DNA of 64,000 nt from Prorocentrum cordatum (GCA_963575745.1 CAUYUJ010016349.1:590402-654401); one strand, 5' to 3'. Numbered from the stretch's first letter, positions 30,085-40,553 are shown. The notes: generated by a model from the sequence alone, not told the origin. Made by a program: numbers and translations.

Positions 30085-30504
30085 GCCGCCCACCAAACCA
30101 CCCCAACCCAACCCGAAGGCCCCGATTTGCCCTCCATTTCCGGTGGGGGGGGGGGGCGGGGAACAGATGTGAGGCCCGTACCCCCCCCCCCCCGTACCCG
30201 AAATTCGGGTCTTCGGCTCGGGTTGGGATCCCAGAGATCCGATGCCGCGATTTTTCCAATGCGGGGTCCCTGGAAGTCTCGACCCATTCCCCGGGACCGG
30301 TTTTTCATCCCGAGTCGCGTTTTGGCGGTCACGGGGCCCGGCGAGAGCCCCTAGAGACCGAAAGCTGCAAAAAACCTCCGTCCCGATTCTTTCAAGCTTT
30401 CAAGACGTTGGACCTCTGGATATGAGACCCGCATCCCCCCCAACCCGAGCTTCGGGTCCTCGGGTCGTGCTGGGGTTGTCCAGTTGGTATAGTCGACGCC
30501 CCAG
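30085..30504 (+). other. GC-AG intron with 10-bp flanking repeat
   Basis: Contains an inverted copy of the dispersed GGGCCCTCGCCGGG family at about 30230-30360 and C-rich/G-rich tracts. Junction repeat CCCAGGCCGC at 30080-30089 and 30500-30509. Confidence 0.7.
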
Positions 30505-30586
30505 GCCGCGAGGTCCGCGGGGAGCCTGCCGGCCCAGTTCCCGATCGCGCGGAGCCACCACGCCACGGCCGAGGCGCTGCTGCTGG
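30505..30586 (+). CDS. Exon of the large unnamed gene
   Basis: Encodes AARSAGSLPAQFPIARSHHA and TAEALLLG. Ends with one base of a Gly codon at GT (30587). The next exon begins GT-GCG after GCAG, completing GGT and giving LLLGACLARLAAATERAP. GGTGCGT is present at both ends of the intron (30586-30592 and 31251-31257). Confidence 0.75.
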
Positions 30587-30631
30587 GTGCGTTCGGCAGT
30601 AAATCATGGGAGCCTGGCACACCCTCCTTTG

Positions 30632-30824
30632 ACGAACGAACAACACACACCCATACCCATAGGGGGGTCGTTGGGAGGAGGAGGACTGGCTATGGGTAAT
30701 CATGGGTGCGGGTTGTCGAACCCTGGGGAACGCTCCCGCTCGAACGGGGACCCCCATCCGACAACACGCACCCATAGCCCTCTCCGACCCCCCTATGGGT
30801 ATGGGTGTGTGTTGTTGGTTCGTC
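30632..30824. repeat. 193-bp inverted repeat (hairpin) in an intron
   Basis: Left arm GACGAACGAACAACACACAC with CCATACCCATAGGGGGGTCG; right arm is the reverse complement, ending GTGTGTTGTTGGTTCGTC. The middle also pairs in part (GCTATGGGT/ACCCATAGC and TCGAAC/GTTCGA). Confidence 0.85.
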
Positions 30825-30855
30825 ATCTTTCGAGCTGTGGCGAAGCGTCCTGGCT

Positions 30856-31060
30856 TTCCTAGGGGCCCACCCAAGAATGTTCTGAGAACCCGTGTGGTCT
30901 GCACGACATGTTCTCAGAACCTTTCTGGCTGGGGCTGTCTTGTTTTAAGACGTCGGGTTGTGTTCTAAGGGCATTGCTTTATGTTTGGAACATTCTGGGA
31001 TTCTACGGGCATGTCGTGGCAGGCCTGTAGGAATGCCAGAACGGTCGGTCCCTGCTCAAC
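30856..31060. repeat. Dispersed repeat with AATGTTCTRAGAACC, copy 1
   Basis: Shares ordered blocks with 48222-48425: GGCCCACCNNAGAATGTTCT, AGCTGTCTTGTTTT, GCATTGCTTTTATGTTT, ACATGTCGTGGYAGGCCT and GGAATGCC..GACGGTC. The 3' end also matches about 3165-3235. Confidence 0.75.
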
Positions 31061-31251
31061 TCTTACTTCCGTCTTTCGCGTCGACGAGCGTCGATTTAGC
31101 CTCCGGGAGTCGATGAGATTGCTCCGATGTGGCGTCGGCTTAGCGTCGATAAACATCGATGTAGCGACGACGAGCGCCGATTCGCAGGAGCCGACAAGAT
31201 GGGATGGAGGATGGTGTGGGAGGCCCCCCCCGCCACGAGCTGCCCCCGCAG
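31061..31251. repeat. GCGTCGAT-type repeat in intron 30587-31251
   Basis: GTCGACGAGCGTCGATTTAG, GATGTGGCGTCGGCTTAGCG, GTAGCGACGACGAGCGCCG. Same family as 6.4, 24.5 and 24.9 kb. Confidence 0.55.
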
Positions 31252-31319
31252 GTGCGTGCCTGGCGCGCCTGGCTGCGGCCACCGAGCGCGCGCCGGTGGG
31301 CGCCGAGGCGGCCGAGCAG
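31252..31319 (+). CDS. Exon of the large unnamed gene
   Basis: 68 bp. Completes the split Gly codon, then ACLARLAAATERAPVGAEAA and EQ. Ends CAG before a GC donor (31320-31321). The donor context AGGCCTTGG is echoed as AGGCCCTGG at the next acceptor. Phase 0. Confidence 0.75.
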
Positions 31320-31687
31320 GCCTTGGCGGCGCGCAGACGGGGGCAGGGGAAGGGGGGAAGGCCTCTCAGAAGGAGGCTGCATCCCAGAAGCCGCGGGCCA
31401 GACCTCTGCAGACGAGGCTCGCGCCCTCCAAGAGGCAGCCTCTCCCTCTAAGAAGCCTTCTCCCCTCCCCCTTACTACCCCCCTCCCAGACCCCCGACGT
31501 CATGATTTTTTCATGACGCGGCCCCCAGAGGTCCAGACCCATTCCCCAGGACCGGCTTTTCATCCTGAGTCGTTTTTTGACGGTCCTGAGGGCCGGTAAG
31601 GGCCCCCAGAGGCCGAAAATAGCGAAAAACCTTTCGTCGTGATTTTTTCATGACTCGAGGGGGTCTGGGCTGTGCGCCCCGCCAGAG
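31320..31687 (+). other. GC-AG intron with AGGCCYTGG flanks
   Basis: Holds an inverted copy of the dispersed GGGCCCTNGCCGGGCC family (about 31490-31660, with GTCGTGATTTTTTCATGAC at both ends) and GGCCTCTCAGAAGGAGGC blocks. Confidence 0.7.
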
Positions 31688-31962
31688 GCCCTGGGCCGCG
31701 CCTCCGCGGACCTGCTGGGCGCCTCCGCGGCGGCGCTGCGGCAGGCGGCCGCGGCCGGGGGCGGCGGGCCGCTCGGCTGGCTGTGCCCGGCCCTCGGCGC
31801 GCGCCCGGGCGACGGGGCCTCGGCGCCCGCGCCGGGGGCCGCTGCCGCGGCGCCCCCGCCGGCCAGGGTGGCCTGCAACGAGCCCGCGAGGGCCGTGGTG
31901 GAGCTCTGGCGCGCGGTGTCCTCCGAGGCGCCCGTGGAGAACGACGAGGAGTACTGGACCAG
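31688..31962 (+). CDS. Exon of the large unnamed gene
   Basis: Encodes ALGRASADLLGASAAALRQA, an Ala/Gly/Pro-rich linker, then ARVACNEPARAVVELWRAVS and SEAPVENDEEYWT plus two bases of Arg. GC donor at 31963 in the context CCAG|GCAAG. CCAGGC is repeated at the next acceptor (32393-32398). Phase matches exactly. Confidence 0.8.
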
Positions 31963-32396
31963 GCAAGAGTCCACATCTATATATATATATATATATATGT
32001 CGATGCGACCGATCCGATGCGGTATCGACTCCGGCCAGCTCGGTCCGATTCGCTTCCGAAGCCTTGAGATGCACTGTTGTGCACACCCGGCGTTTTTTCC
32101 ACCCGGGTTGGGCCCCGGGGCCATCACAGATCGATCCAGCTCGAAAAGTGCCGCAGAAGGAGGAGGTCTAGGGCTTTGACCGGGATATTCTGCGATCTTG
32201 CATTTTTGCGCTACGGCGGATCCCATGGTATCTCGACGATCGATCCGATGCGACCCGATGCTCGCACGGCCTTACTGGTCCTCCTGGCGCAGCCGATTCG
32301 CCTCGATTCCGACCCCGCGCCGATGCGGCCCCAATTGCGATGCCTGCTCCTGCCCGATCCGATCCGTCGATCCGGTGCCGGCCGCCCTTGGGCCAG
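31963..32396 (+). other. GC-AG intron
   Basis: Contains the TA run, a CGATGCGACCGATCCGATGC patch related to 56.28-56.5 kb, and no coding frame. Ends TTGGGCCAG. Confidence 0.7.
31976..31999. repeat. TA dinucleotide run
   Basis: (TA)n of about 20 bp just inside the intron that starts at 31963. Confidence 0.85.
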
Positions 32397-32466
32397 GCTG
32401 TTCCTGTCGCTCAGCTGCTACGGGGGCCTCGTGGCCAGCCACGCCTCCTGCTACCTCAGCCTCGAG
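32397..32466 (+). CDS. Exon of the large unnamed gene
   Basis: 70 bp. Completes Arg, then LFLSLSCYGGLVASHASCYL and SLE. Ends CTCGAG before GC (32467-32468). GAGGC recurs at the next acceptor. Cys/Ser-rich hydrophobic helix-like segment. Confidence 0.75.
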
Positions 32467-32680
32467 GCTCGAGGAACTGAGCGCGGCAGAGGCTCAAAAA
32501 CTATCGGAGCTCCGCGCGTTTAATGCTTACCCAGACCCCCGGCGTCGTGATTCTTTCAAGCGACGTCGACCCCCAGAGGCCTGGACCCCTTCCCCGGGAT
32601 CAGTTTCTTCTCCCGCGTCGTCTTTTGATGTTCCCGAGGCCCGGCGAGGGCCCCCGGAGGCCGAACATAGCGAGAGATGC

Positions 32681-32731
32681 CTCCTCCTCCTCCTCCTCCT
32701 CCTCCTCCTCCTCCTCCTCCTCCTCCTCCTC
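32681..32731. repeat. CTC microsatellite in intron 32467-32789
   Basis: (CTC)n of about 50 bp, roughly 60 bp upstream of the acceptor at 32788-32789. The same intron also contains an inverted copy of the GGCCCGGCGAGGGCCCCCGG dispersed repeat (about 32540-32665). Confidence 0.9.
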
Positions 32732-32789
32732 GCGATGTTTCTTCCCGACGCGAGGGAGAAGGCTTGTGTTCTCTGCGATCCCTCTGGAG

Positions 32790-32971
32790 GCGCTCCCCAG
32801 CTGCGATCAGCTCCTCGTCCGCTTCACCTCGGGGGGCGGCGCGCCGCCCGCCGCCGCCCTGTGGGGGCCGCTGCCGGTCCTGGCGAAGCCGGGCCGGCTG
32901 GCGGCGCAGCTGCTGCTGGTGCTGCGCCTCGACGCCGTGCTGCAGCGCGGGCTGGCGGGCTCCGACCTCGG
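32790..32971 (+). CDS. Exon of the large unnamed gene
   Basis: Starts after TGGAG. Encodes ALPSCDQLLVRFTSGGGAPP, AALWGPLPVLAKPGRLAAQL and LLVLRLDAVLQRGLAGSDL plus two bases. The best donor is GA at 32972, since CTCGGGA here mirrors CTCAGGA at the acceptor 36982-36988 and only this cut keeps phase. GC at 32980 is the alternative but breaks the frame. Confidence 0.75.
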
Positions 32972-32995
32972 GAGCGCGGGCACGGCTATGCACGC

Positions 32996-33192
32996 ACGAA
33001 ATGGGTACGGAAAGAATGGGTACAATGCCCAACAGCGGATCTTGTTCATTTTGAACGGGGCTCGCTGTCCACGCCGCCGCGGCCTGTGTCCATTCGAGAC
33101 AGGGGGCCGCCTGCCCAACAGCGGCCGCTGTTGGTTTGGGACAACATTTGCTGTTGGGCATTGTACCCATTCTTTCGGTACCCATTTCGGGC
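32996..33192. mobile_element. MITE, ATGGGTACGGAAAG termini, copy 2
   Basis: CGAAATGGGTACGGAAAGAA and GGGTACAATGCCCAACAGC at the left are exactly inverted at the right (GCTGTTGGGCATTGTACCC, TTTCGGTACCCATTTCG). About 197 bp, beginning 25 bp inside the intron. Confidence 0.9.
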
Positions 33193-34317
33193 GTCCAAAA
33201 CGGCAAAGATCCCAGCGATGCAGCGCACGGGCAAAAGAATCAAGGCGGGAGGTTTGGCGCAGTCTTCGGGCTCCCTCGGGGGTACACAGACCTCCTACCC
33301 TGACACGTCGATTGAGGAATTGGCCGTGTTCGTTTCGCGAGAGGGCGTCGCGGCCGTCATTTTTGTGGGTCCAGGTCCGTCGGTTTCGGTCCCAGGCCGC
33401 TTTCACTAAGGGGAGGTTTACTAAAGGGAGGTTTGTCCACCGCCGACTCCCGGGGCCCTCGCCGGGCCCCAGGACCGTCAACAAACGACTCGGGATGAAA
33501 AACCGGTCTTTGGGGAAGGGGTCCATGCAGACCTCTGGGGCCGACGTCGTAAAAAATCACGACGTCGGGGTCTGGGAAGAGGTACCGAGACCGCTGCCAT
33601 TCCCTCGTTTTCCTCTTTTCGGGCCTCCTGGGAGGCCCTCGTCGCCACCGCCGGATTCGCCTCGAAGTTCTGGCCAGAACGCACCCCAGGAGAGGTCTGG
33701 GGAGTAGCAGTATTGGTACCTCTGTGTTTCCCCCAACACGCCACAACCACAACCACAATCATGTGGATTTTGCGGGATGGGCCCTCGGGGAAAAAGCCAC
33801 CGGCCTCGACATGAGCACTCTGGTTGTTGTTGTGGTCAACTTGGCCGTCCTGGCACGCAACATCGACCACGGCCAGCACTAAGCTGTCCTCGGTGTTCTA
33901 ACAAGTGTCGGCATGCGCACGACATCGCCCAGGGTCTGTCCTCGATGTGGTTGTGGTTGCCTGCTGTCCCCGCAGGCAGGTCAGGGGCAACGGTTGGGAG
34001 GGGATGATATCGGCGGCGAGCCCAGGCCTCCTGAGCCCAGGCCTTATCAGAAGACCTTCTCAGAGGGCCTTCTCAGAAGTCCCTCTCGGAAGCGAGAGGG
34101 GGCAGGCCATCTCAGAAGGCGCCGGGGCTTCTCAGCAGCCCTTTTTAGCCTTCTGAGACGCCGCCCGTGGCTTCGGAGGAGGCTTGCCGAGCCTCTCGGG
34201 AGGCGCCATGGGCTCGTGGGAAGCCCCGCCGCCTTCTGAGAGGGCCCGCCATCTCGGCCTTCTCCCCGGGCGCGCCGCCACGGATGGGCTCAGGACAGGA
34301 CGCATCGTTCCCCAATC

Positions 34318-34412
34318 TCCTCCTCCTCCTCCTCCTCCCCTCCTCCTCCTCCTCCTCCTCCTCCTCCTCCTCCTCCTCCTCCTCCTCCTCCTCCTCCTCC
34401 TCCTCCTCTTCC
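34318..34412. repeat. CTC triplet microsatellite
   Basis: (CTC)n of about 95 bp. Confidence 0.9.
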
Positions 34413-34549
34413 ATTCCTTCTCCTTAAACATTATTTCTCCCTGTCGCACCCCGAGGCCAGTTTTTTGGGCGGGCCGGGCGTTTCGCCTGAGACTTCCTCA
34501 CCGCTGATGACTCTGAAGCTTAAAGATTGGCAACAGTTTCGCAGATGGA

Positions 34550-36190
34550 GGGCGGGTCGTTTGTAAAATGTTGCGCTAGACTTAGCGCCGCGCACATTCG
34601 TGCTTTTGTACAAAATTAGAAGTGTTTCACGGATTGAGGGCGGGTGGTTTTCAACTTGTTGCTCTCGTCTCAGCGCCGCGCACATTCGTTCTAAAGAATT
34701 GCAAGAGCTTCGCGGATTGAGGGCAGCTGGATTTGAACATGTGGCTCTCGCTTTAGCGCCACGCGCATTCGTTTCAAAGATGTGTAAGGGCTTCACGGAT
34801 TGAGGGCGGTTCCTTTTCAAATTGTTGCTCTCGCTTTAGCGCTGCGCACGTTAAGCTTTTGTCAGAGCTTCACGGTTTGAGGGCGGTTCCTTTCCAAAGT
34901 GTGGCTCTCGCTGTAGCGCCGCGCACACTCGTTTTAAACATTTGCAACAGCTTCACGGATTGAGGGCGGATGGTTTTCAAATTGTTGTTCTCGCCTCAGC
35001 GCCGCGCACATCCGGTCTAAACAATTGCAAGAGTTACGCGGGTTGAGGGCAGGTGGATTTGAACATGTGGCTCTCGCTTTAGCGACACGCGCATTCGTTT
35101 TAAGCATGTGTAGGAGCTTCACGGATTGAGCGCAGTTCCTTTTCAAAGTGTGGCGCTCGCTTTAGTGCCGCGCGCATTCGTTTTAAACATGTGTACGAGC
35201 TTCACGGATTGAGGGCGGCTCCTTTCCAAAATGTGGCTCTCGCTGTAGCGCCGCGCACGTTCAGCTTTTGTAAGAGCTTCACGGATTGAGGGCGGTTCCT
35301 TGCCAAAGTGTGGCTCTCGCTTTAGCGCCGTGCACACTCGTCTTAAACATTTGCAAGAGCTTCACGGATTGAGGGCGGGTGGTTTTCAACTTGTTGCTCT
35401 CGTCTCAGCGCCGCGCACATTCGTTCTAAAAAATTGCAAGAGCTTCGCGGATTGAGGGCAGGTGGATTTGAACATGTGGCTCTCGCTTTAGCGCCACGCG
35501 CATTCGTTTCAAACATGTGTAAGAGCTTCACGAATTGAGGGCAGTTCCTTTTCAAAATGTGGCGCTCGCTTTAGTGCCGCGCACATTCGTTTTAAAATTG
35601 TGTACGAGCTTCACGGATTGAGGGCGGCTCCTTTCCAACATGTGGCTCTCGCCATAGCGCCGCGCACGTTCAGCTTTTGTAAGAGCTTCACGGATTGAGG
35701 GCGGTTCCTTGCCAAAGTGTGGCTCTCGCTTTAGCGCCGTGCACACTCGTCTTAAACATTTGCAAGAGCTTCACGGATTGAGGGCGGGTGGTTTTCAAAT
35801 TGTTGCTCTCGCCTCAGCGCCGCGCACATTCGTTCTAAAAAATTGCAAGAGCTTCGCGGATTGAGGGCAGGTGGATTTGAACATGTGGCTCTCGCTTTAG
35901 CGCCACGCGCATTCGTTTCAAACATGTGTAAGAGCTTCACGAATTGAGGGCAGTTCCTTTTCAAAATGTGGCGCTCGCCTTAGTGCCGCGCACATTCATT
36001 TTGAAATTGTGTACGAGCTTCACGGATTGAGGGCGGCTCCTTTTCCAAAATGTGGCTCTCGCCATAGCGCCGCGCACGTTCAGCTGTTGTCAGAGCTTCA
36101 CGGATTGAGGGCGGTTCCTTGCCAAAGTGTGGCTCTCGCTTTAGCGCCGCGCACACTCGTCTTAAACATTTGCAAGAGCTTCGCGAATTC
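34550..36190. repeat. ~82-bp satellite with 409-bp higher-order repeat
   Basis: About 20 monomers of the form GAGCTTCACGGATTGAGGGC, GGTTCCTTTTCAAANTGTGG, CTCTCGCTTTAGCGCCGCGC and ACATTCGTTTTAAACAT. Five-monomer blocks repeat with a 409-bp period (features at 34934, 35343 and 35752; also 35143 and 35552). Every fifth monomer keeps its own variants, as in centromere-like higher-order arrays. Confidence 0.9.
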
Positions 36191-36986
36191 CCATGATCAG
36201 CGGACCAGAAGTGGTGTTTTGGAAGGGTTCAGGACTATGGGGGTGCAACTGTTATGTTGATTCGCGGTGTTGAAGTCCCCAAATATGGCGTTCTGACACG
36301 GTTCCAAATCGTCAGGACGCAGCAGTCAGGTTGATCCGTGGCGTGGAAATTCCTAGAACAATTGCTTTGGCATGCTTCAAGGTACTAGAACGGCTGTCTT
36401 CCAACGAAGCAGTTCCCCAATGGAAATGGACCGCTGGAGGGGCCTATGAAGAGGGAGCTTGGAGGGAGGGTTAATCCCAACATCGTTGATGACTCTTGGG
36501 TTTACACTGGTCCTCCTCCTCCTCCTCCTCCCTCCTCCTCCTCCTCCTCCTCCTCCTCCTCCTCCTCCTCCTCCTCCTCCTCCTCCTCCCCCAATCCCCC
36601 TTCGATGAGCAAAGTTTGAGGTGACAGATCGGACGTCTGACAGCTGCACTTTTCCTCAGCAAGTTTTTTTGTTTTCGCAGCCCGGTCAGCAGGGCTCGAG
36701 CGCACGTGCCTTGAACAACCTCTGCAGATCGAGAGGCTCGGCTCACACAGCGTGAGGCCGACCGGATTTGCGAGCACAAGCTTTCACAGTAAAACGTGTT
36801 TAAGCCGTCGACCCCCAATCCCCCACTCATCACCGATAGGGGGCCCCTTCGGCCCACACCGCTCACGAGCGTGAGGACATGTGCTGTCGGGGGCCTACAT
36901 CGCCGGTCCTACCAGCGATGCATCGCCCGGTTCCAGGCCGATGCGTTTGCCCTCTGAGCCGGCCCTGCCCTGTCCTTGAGCCTCAG
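36191..36986. other. End of intron, no gene
   Basis: Mixed DNA with a CTC array at 36512-36592 and CTCACCGATAGGGGGCCCC-type repeat sequence near 36830-36880. Confidence 0.5.
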
Positions 36987-37070
36987 GAAGGGTGTCCACC
37001 AGGCCTTCAGCGACGGCTTCGTCCGCGCCTACTGCGCGGAGGCACCCGACCCCGTCAACGCGAAGTCGAG
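36987..37070 (+). CDS. Exon of the large unnamed gene
   Basis: 84 bp. The first base completes Gly, then KGVHQAFSDGFVRAYCAEAP and DPVNAKS plus two bases. GC donor at 37071 in AG|GCTCC. AGGCTCC is repeated at the next acceptor (38525-38531). Phase matches, producing NAKSRLHLHCALCLLELLWA across the join. Confidence 0.8.
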
Positions 37071-38526
37071 GCTCCTCTCGCCTTTCTTTACATCCGACGT
37101 CATGCTTTGGTTCGCACCTCGGCTCCCCAGATGTCTGGGCCCCTTCCTTGGGGCCTGCGTCTCATCCATGAGTCGTTTTTTTTGGTGATCCCGGGGCCCG
37201 GGGAGGGCCCCGATTGGCCGAGCACTGCAAACACACCTTGGGCATTTGTGATTCGCGGGCCATATCTCGGGCCAGCGGCTGATCGGGACGACCCAGGCAC
37301 CCCTGGAACGCTCTCGACGAGGCGCAGCTGCTGGAAGGTGTCTGGAGGCGAGAATACCTCCAGGAACCGACGAAAAGGTCCGAAAACTTGGAAAGACGTC
37401 GTGACTTCCTCATGGCGCGAGGTTGTCGGGGCCTTCCTGCCCCTTCTCCTGAACTCCGCCGATCTGCTAGTTTTTCCCATCCGCGGCCCCAGCAGAGGTC
37501 CCGAACGCCTCCCTTGAGGGCAGTCTTTTCGTCCATCCACGTGTGAGGGCCCTGGAGCCCGAAAAAGCGGCCCTCGAATCACCGAGGATAGAAGAACCCC
37601 CATCCCTAATGACACAGCGAAGACGTCGCCTCACTGAGGGCCCCATCTGTGCAGTAGGGATAATGGACGCCTGCTCTGGCCCACGCGTCGGCGCGGCGCG
37701 CTCCCCCCCCCCCATCGCATCCCTCGGGTAGAAGATCGACTGCAGAATCGATTCATCTCATAATTGGTTTTCTCGCTGAGTCCATGAACAGTGCGCAGGA
37801 TGTTCGCAGCTCTGCGAACAGTCTGCGTATAGCTCATGGGGCCGACGAGAAAATCAACGCTTCGGTAGATCTGCAATCGATCGTCAACGTCCCGAGCCAT
37901 CCCGAGCGTCAACATCACTCGAGCTCCCGAGCGTCAGCGTCCCGAGCCATCCCCAGCCTCCCGCGGAGCGGAGCCGCACGCCATCCGCCCGCCTGGCGCA
38001 GCGTGTCCTTGGGGGCCGCCGCCGCGACGCGCTGAGCAGGAGCTCTCGACCGCGCCGTCGGAGATCCGGAGAGCCGATGTCGTGTTTTTTGTTCCATACG
38101 GGGTCCCCGGAAGTCTCGACCCCTTCCCCAATCGGGAGCCTTGAGACGGGGGTCAATGCAAACGGGGGTCAGCCAGGACGCCAGATCCTGCAGGATCCTG
38201 CGAAGACCCCTTCTGGCTGACCCGGGTCAGCGAGCCGCTCGTGGCCGCGAGGCGGTCGCGCAGATTGGCTGACCCGGGTTTGCGAAGACCTGCGTTGCAG
38301 TGTTGTTTTTTCCTGCATTGCAGTTTTTTGGTTTCCTGCTGACCCGGGTCTGGATTGACCCGGGTCAGAAGATCCCCGACCCAAGGACCGGTTTTTCATC
38401 CTGAGTCGTTCTGTTGACGGTCCTGGGGCCCGGCGAGGGCCCCGGGAGGCCCGAAACCTGCGACCGCCCCCCCCCGTCCTGATTTTTTCAATGCGCCGGA
38501 TCTCTGGGGAGCTGGGTTCTCTCCAG
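37071..38526 (+). other. GC-AG intron, 1.46 kb
   Basis: Contains inverted and direct copies of the dispersed CCCGGGGCCCGGGGAGGGCC family (about 37100-37240 and 38380-38510), a GATCGACTGCAGAATCGATT segment (37735), the CGCGACGCGCTG family (about 37930-38035) and the TGACCCGGGTCAG repeat (38140-38360). Confidence 0.7.
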
Positions 38527-38671
38527 GCTCCACCTGCACTGCGCGCTCTGCCTCCTGGAGCTGCTGTGGGCGCTGCGCTGCGGCGGCGCACCGGCCGAGG
38601 AGCTGCGCGCTCGGCTGCCCGCCGAGCCCGCGCTGCGGGACGCCCTCCGGGAGGAGGCGCGGGGGGCAGAA
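38527..38671 (+). CDS. Exon of the large unnamed gene
   Basis: Acceptor CTCTCCAG, donor GT at 38672 (AGAA|GTCCGT). Encodes LHLHCALCLLELLWALRCGG, APAEELRARLPAEPALRDAL and REEARGAE: Leu-rich helices in HEAT-like style, with no specific family recognised. It has no Met and is missed by start-to-stop ORF finding. The next in-phase partner was not found. Confidence 0.75.
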
Positions 38672-40315
38672 GTCCGTTGTCTCAAAGGTGGGGGAAGCCC
38701 CCTTCGCCGTTGCCTCCTCGTCGTCGTCGTCCTCCGCCTCCTCTTCCTCCTCCTCCTCGTCGTCCTCCTCCTCCTCCTCCTCCTTCCTCCTTGCTCCTCC
38801 TCGTCAGGTGACGCTGTGCCTGCTCACTCTTTCTCGTCCTCTTTATCCTCCTCTTCCTCCTCACCCCGTCTGCGCTCCTGGGTCGCTGCTGCTACTCATG
38901 ATTTCCCTCGTCCTGCTCCCTTGGTGGACCTCCCCCGCGGTCGTCCTGGTCCTCGTCCTTGTCGTTGACTGCTCACTTCTCACGTCTATCCTGGGAATGC
39001 AAGACTCGAGTTCGCCAGAACGTTAATATGTCGACACCTTTTGACGGGCCCGTCCTGAATTCTGACGGTCCCATTTGTTTAGGAGGGGGGGGGAGAAACG
39101 TAAGACTCGAGTTCGCCAGAACTCGGGTTTGCCGGCGCTTTCTGACGAGTCGGCCCGGATTTTGACCGTGCAGTTGTTGTGGGATGTTTGCAGCAGCACG
39201 TGACGTCCAAGTTTCAGATCGGGTCTCTTCATGCGTTTGATGGCCCTGTCGGGCCGGCTTTGTTACAGGCTGAGAGGGCGCGAACGGTCCTTATGTTAAC
39301 GTGTCCTGAGTTCGGAGCAGTGTGAGGCCACTGTTCTCACAAAGTTCAAGTTCAACGTTGCTGGAACCCTGAAGTTCGGAAAACAGTTCTGAAACAAGTT
39401 CGACGGCGATAAACAAGTTCGGAACACAATCGGCAGCGAGAAACACATTCGGAAACAGTTTAGATAGCGCGCGGCGGCGAGGAAAAAGTTCGAAACCCAT
39501 TCTTTCTGATCAAAGGTCAACAAGTCAGTCATATAGAAACAACAGTATTTCACACATATTCAAATATTCGAAATATATAGAACAAGTTAGGGAAAAGTTC
39601 GAATGTTCAAAAGCAGTTCTAACATCTCAGAACAGTGCGGGTGCAGTTTGGGAAACATCGTCGTTGAGCCCGGGGGCCGTCTCGAACTTATGACGAATTT
39701 GTGGTTTCTTGGAGGTTTCGAACTCGAGCTTTTGATCTTCCGCGTCGTGGCAAAAAACATGACGGACGGTTGCTGCTGCTGTCTTCGGGCTCTGGGGGCC
39801 CCCGCTGGGCCCCGGGACCGCCGAAGGACGACTTGGGATGAAGAGCCGGTCCCGGAGAAGGGGTCGAGACCTCCACGGGCCCACGTCTTTCAGAAGCCAC
39901 GACGTGGGCGTGGCAACCGTCGAGGGGGCTGGCTCGGGGGGGCCTTCCCGTTCGTCCGTCCGCCCGTTCGGCGGTGTCCACGTCCGCGTCCGTGTCCGTG
40001 CCCGTATCCGTTATTGCGGATCGCACGCGTGCCGAGGAGGAGGAGGAGGAGGAGGAAGAGGAGAAGGAGGAGGAGGAGGAGGAGGAGGAGGAGGTGGAGG
40101 AGGAGGGGGGGGGGCCTTCTCCGTGGCTTTCGGAGATGTTGCTCGCGCCCCGGCGGTTTGCTAACCTCGGGGGTGCGTTCCCGCAGCGGGGGTACCCTTA
40201 ATTACCGTCCCGAACCGCCGCCCAGGAGCCCCCAGTTGTTGCCGCCGGGCCCCAGGAGCGTCAAGGCACGACTCGGGATGAGAGGCCAGTCGCGGGGGAA
40301 GGGGTCCAGACTTAA
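38672..40315. other. Repeats, no supported exon
   Basis: GTCGTC/CTC triplets at about 38716-38790, a GGGTTTGCCGGCGCTTTCTG repeat at about 39097-39230, a CGGAACAAGTTCGGAAACAG low-complexity patch (about 39300-39610), a dispersed GGGCCCCCGCTGGGCCCCGG copy (about 39790-39910) and a GGA array (40035-40108). Confidence 0.5.
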
Positions 40316-40553
40316 GTCGGGCGTGTCCCCCTACAGGGGGAGCTTCGACGAAAAATAACGAATACCCCAAAACTAATCGAAAAATGCTGGATTTTCGACG
40401 AAACATAACGAATACCCCAAAAATAATCAAAACATGATCAAACAAATTCGTCTGGGGGCTTTTGTTTTTAGTAGTTTTTCACCTGTTTGGGGCATTTTTT
40501 GGTGTATCTTAAATTTTTCGTCGGAAATCCCCCTGTAGGGGGACACGCCCGAC
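40316..40553. mobile_element. Introner-like element 6
   Basis: 238 bp with intact ends: GTCGGGCGTGTCCCCCTACA and TGTAGGGGGACACGCCCGAC. Part of the left half is duplicated (GATTTTCGACGAAACATAAC after CTTCGACGAAAAATAACG). It interrupts the dispersed GGGGTCCAGACCTCTGG repeat, with TCCAGAC present on both sides as a probable target duplication. Confidence 0.9.

Larger units (their letters stand above)
32972..36986 (+). other. Probable 4-kb GA-AG intron
   Basis: Contains, in order, the MITE at 32.996 kb, a repeat shared with 22.37-22.51 kb (about 33275-33430), a copy of the GGGCCCTCGCCGGGCCCC family (about 33450-33560), AGAAGGCCTTCTCAG-type repeats (about 34030-34260), a CTC array (34318-34412), the 82-bp satellite (34550-36190) and another CTC array (36512-36592). 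Ends GAGCCTCAG. Confidence 0.6.

Noticed and set aside
34550-36190. CRISPR-like array
   Set aside because: Repeats are about 82 bp without unique spacers, in a eukaryotic context, and no cas-like gene is present.
34431-36260. Recurring 60-130-codon frames (LHMFETNARGAKARATC type)
   Set aside because: They recur with the 409-bp satellite period and have no start, splice or domain evidence.
38491-38811. 106-codon frame starting at 38491
   Set aside because: Shifted relative to the exon 38527-38671, whose frame fits the splice phase and has a Leu-rich, protein-like pattern.
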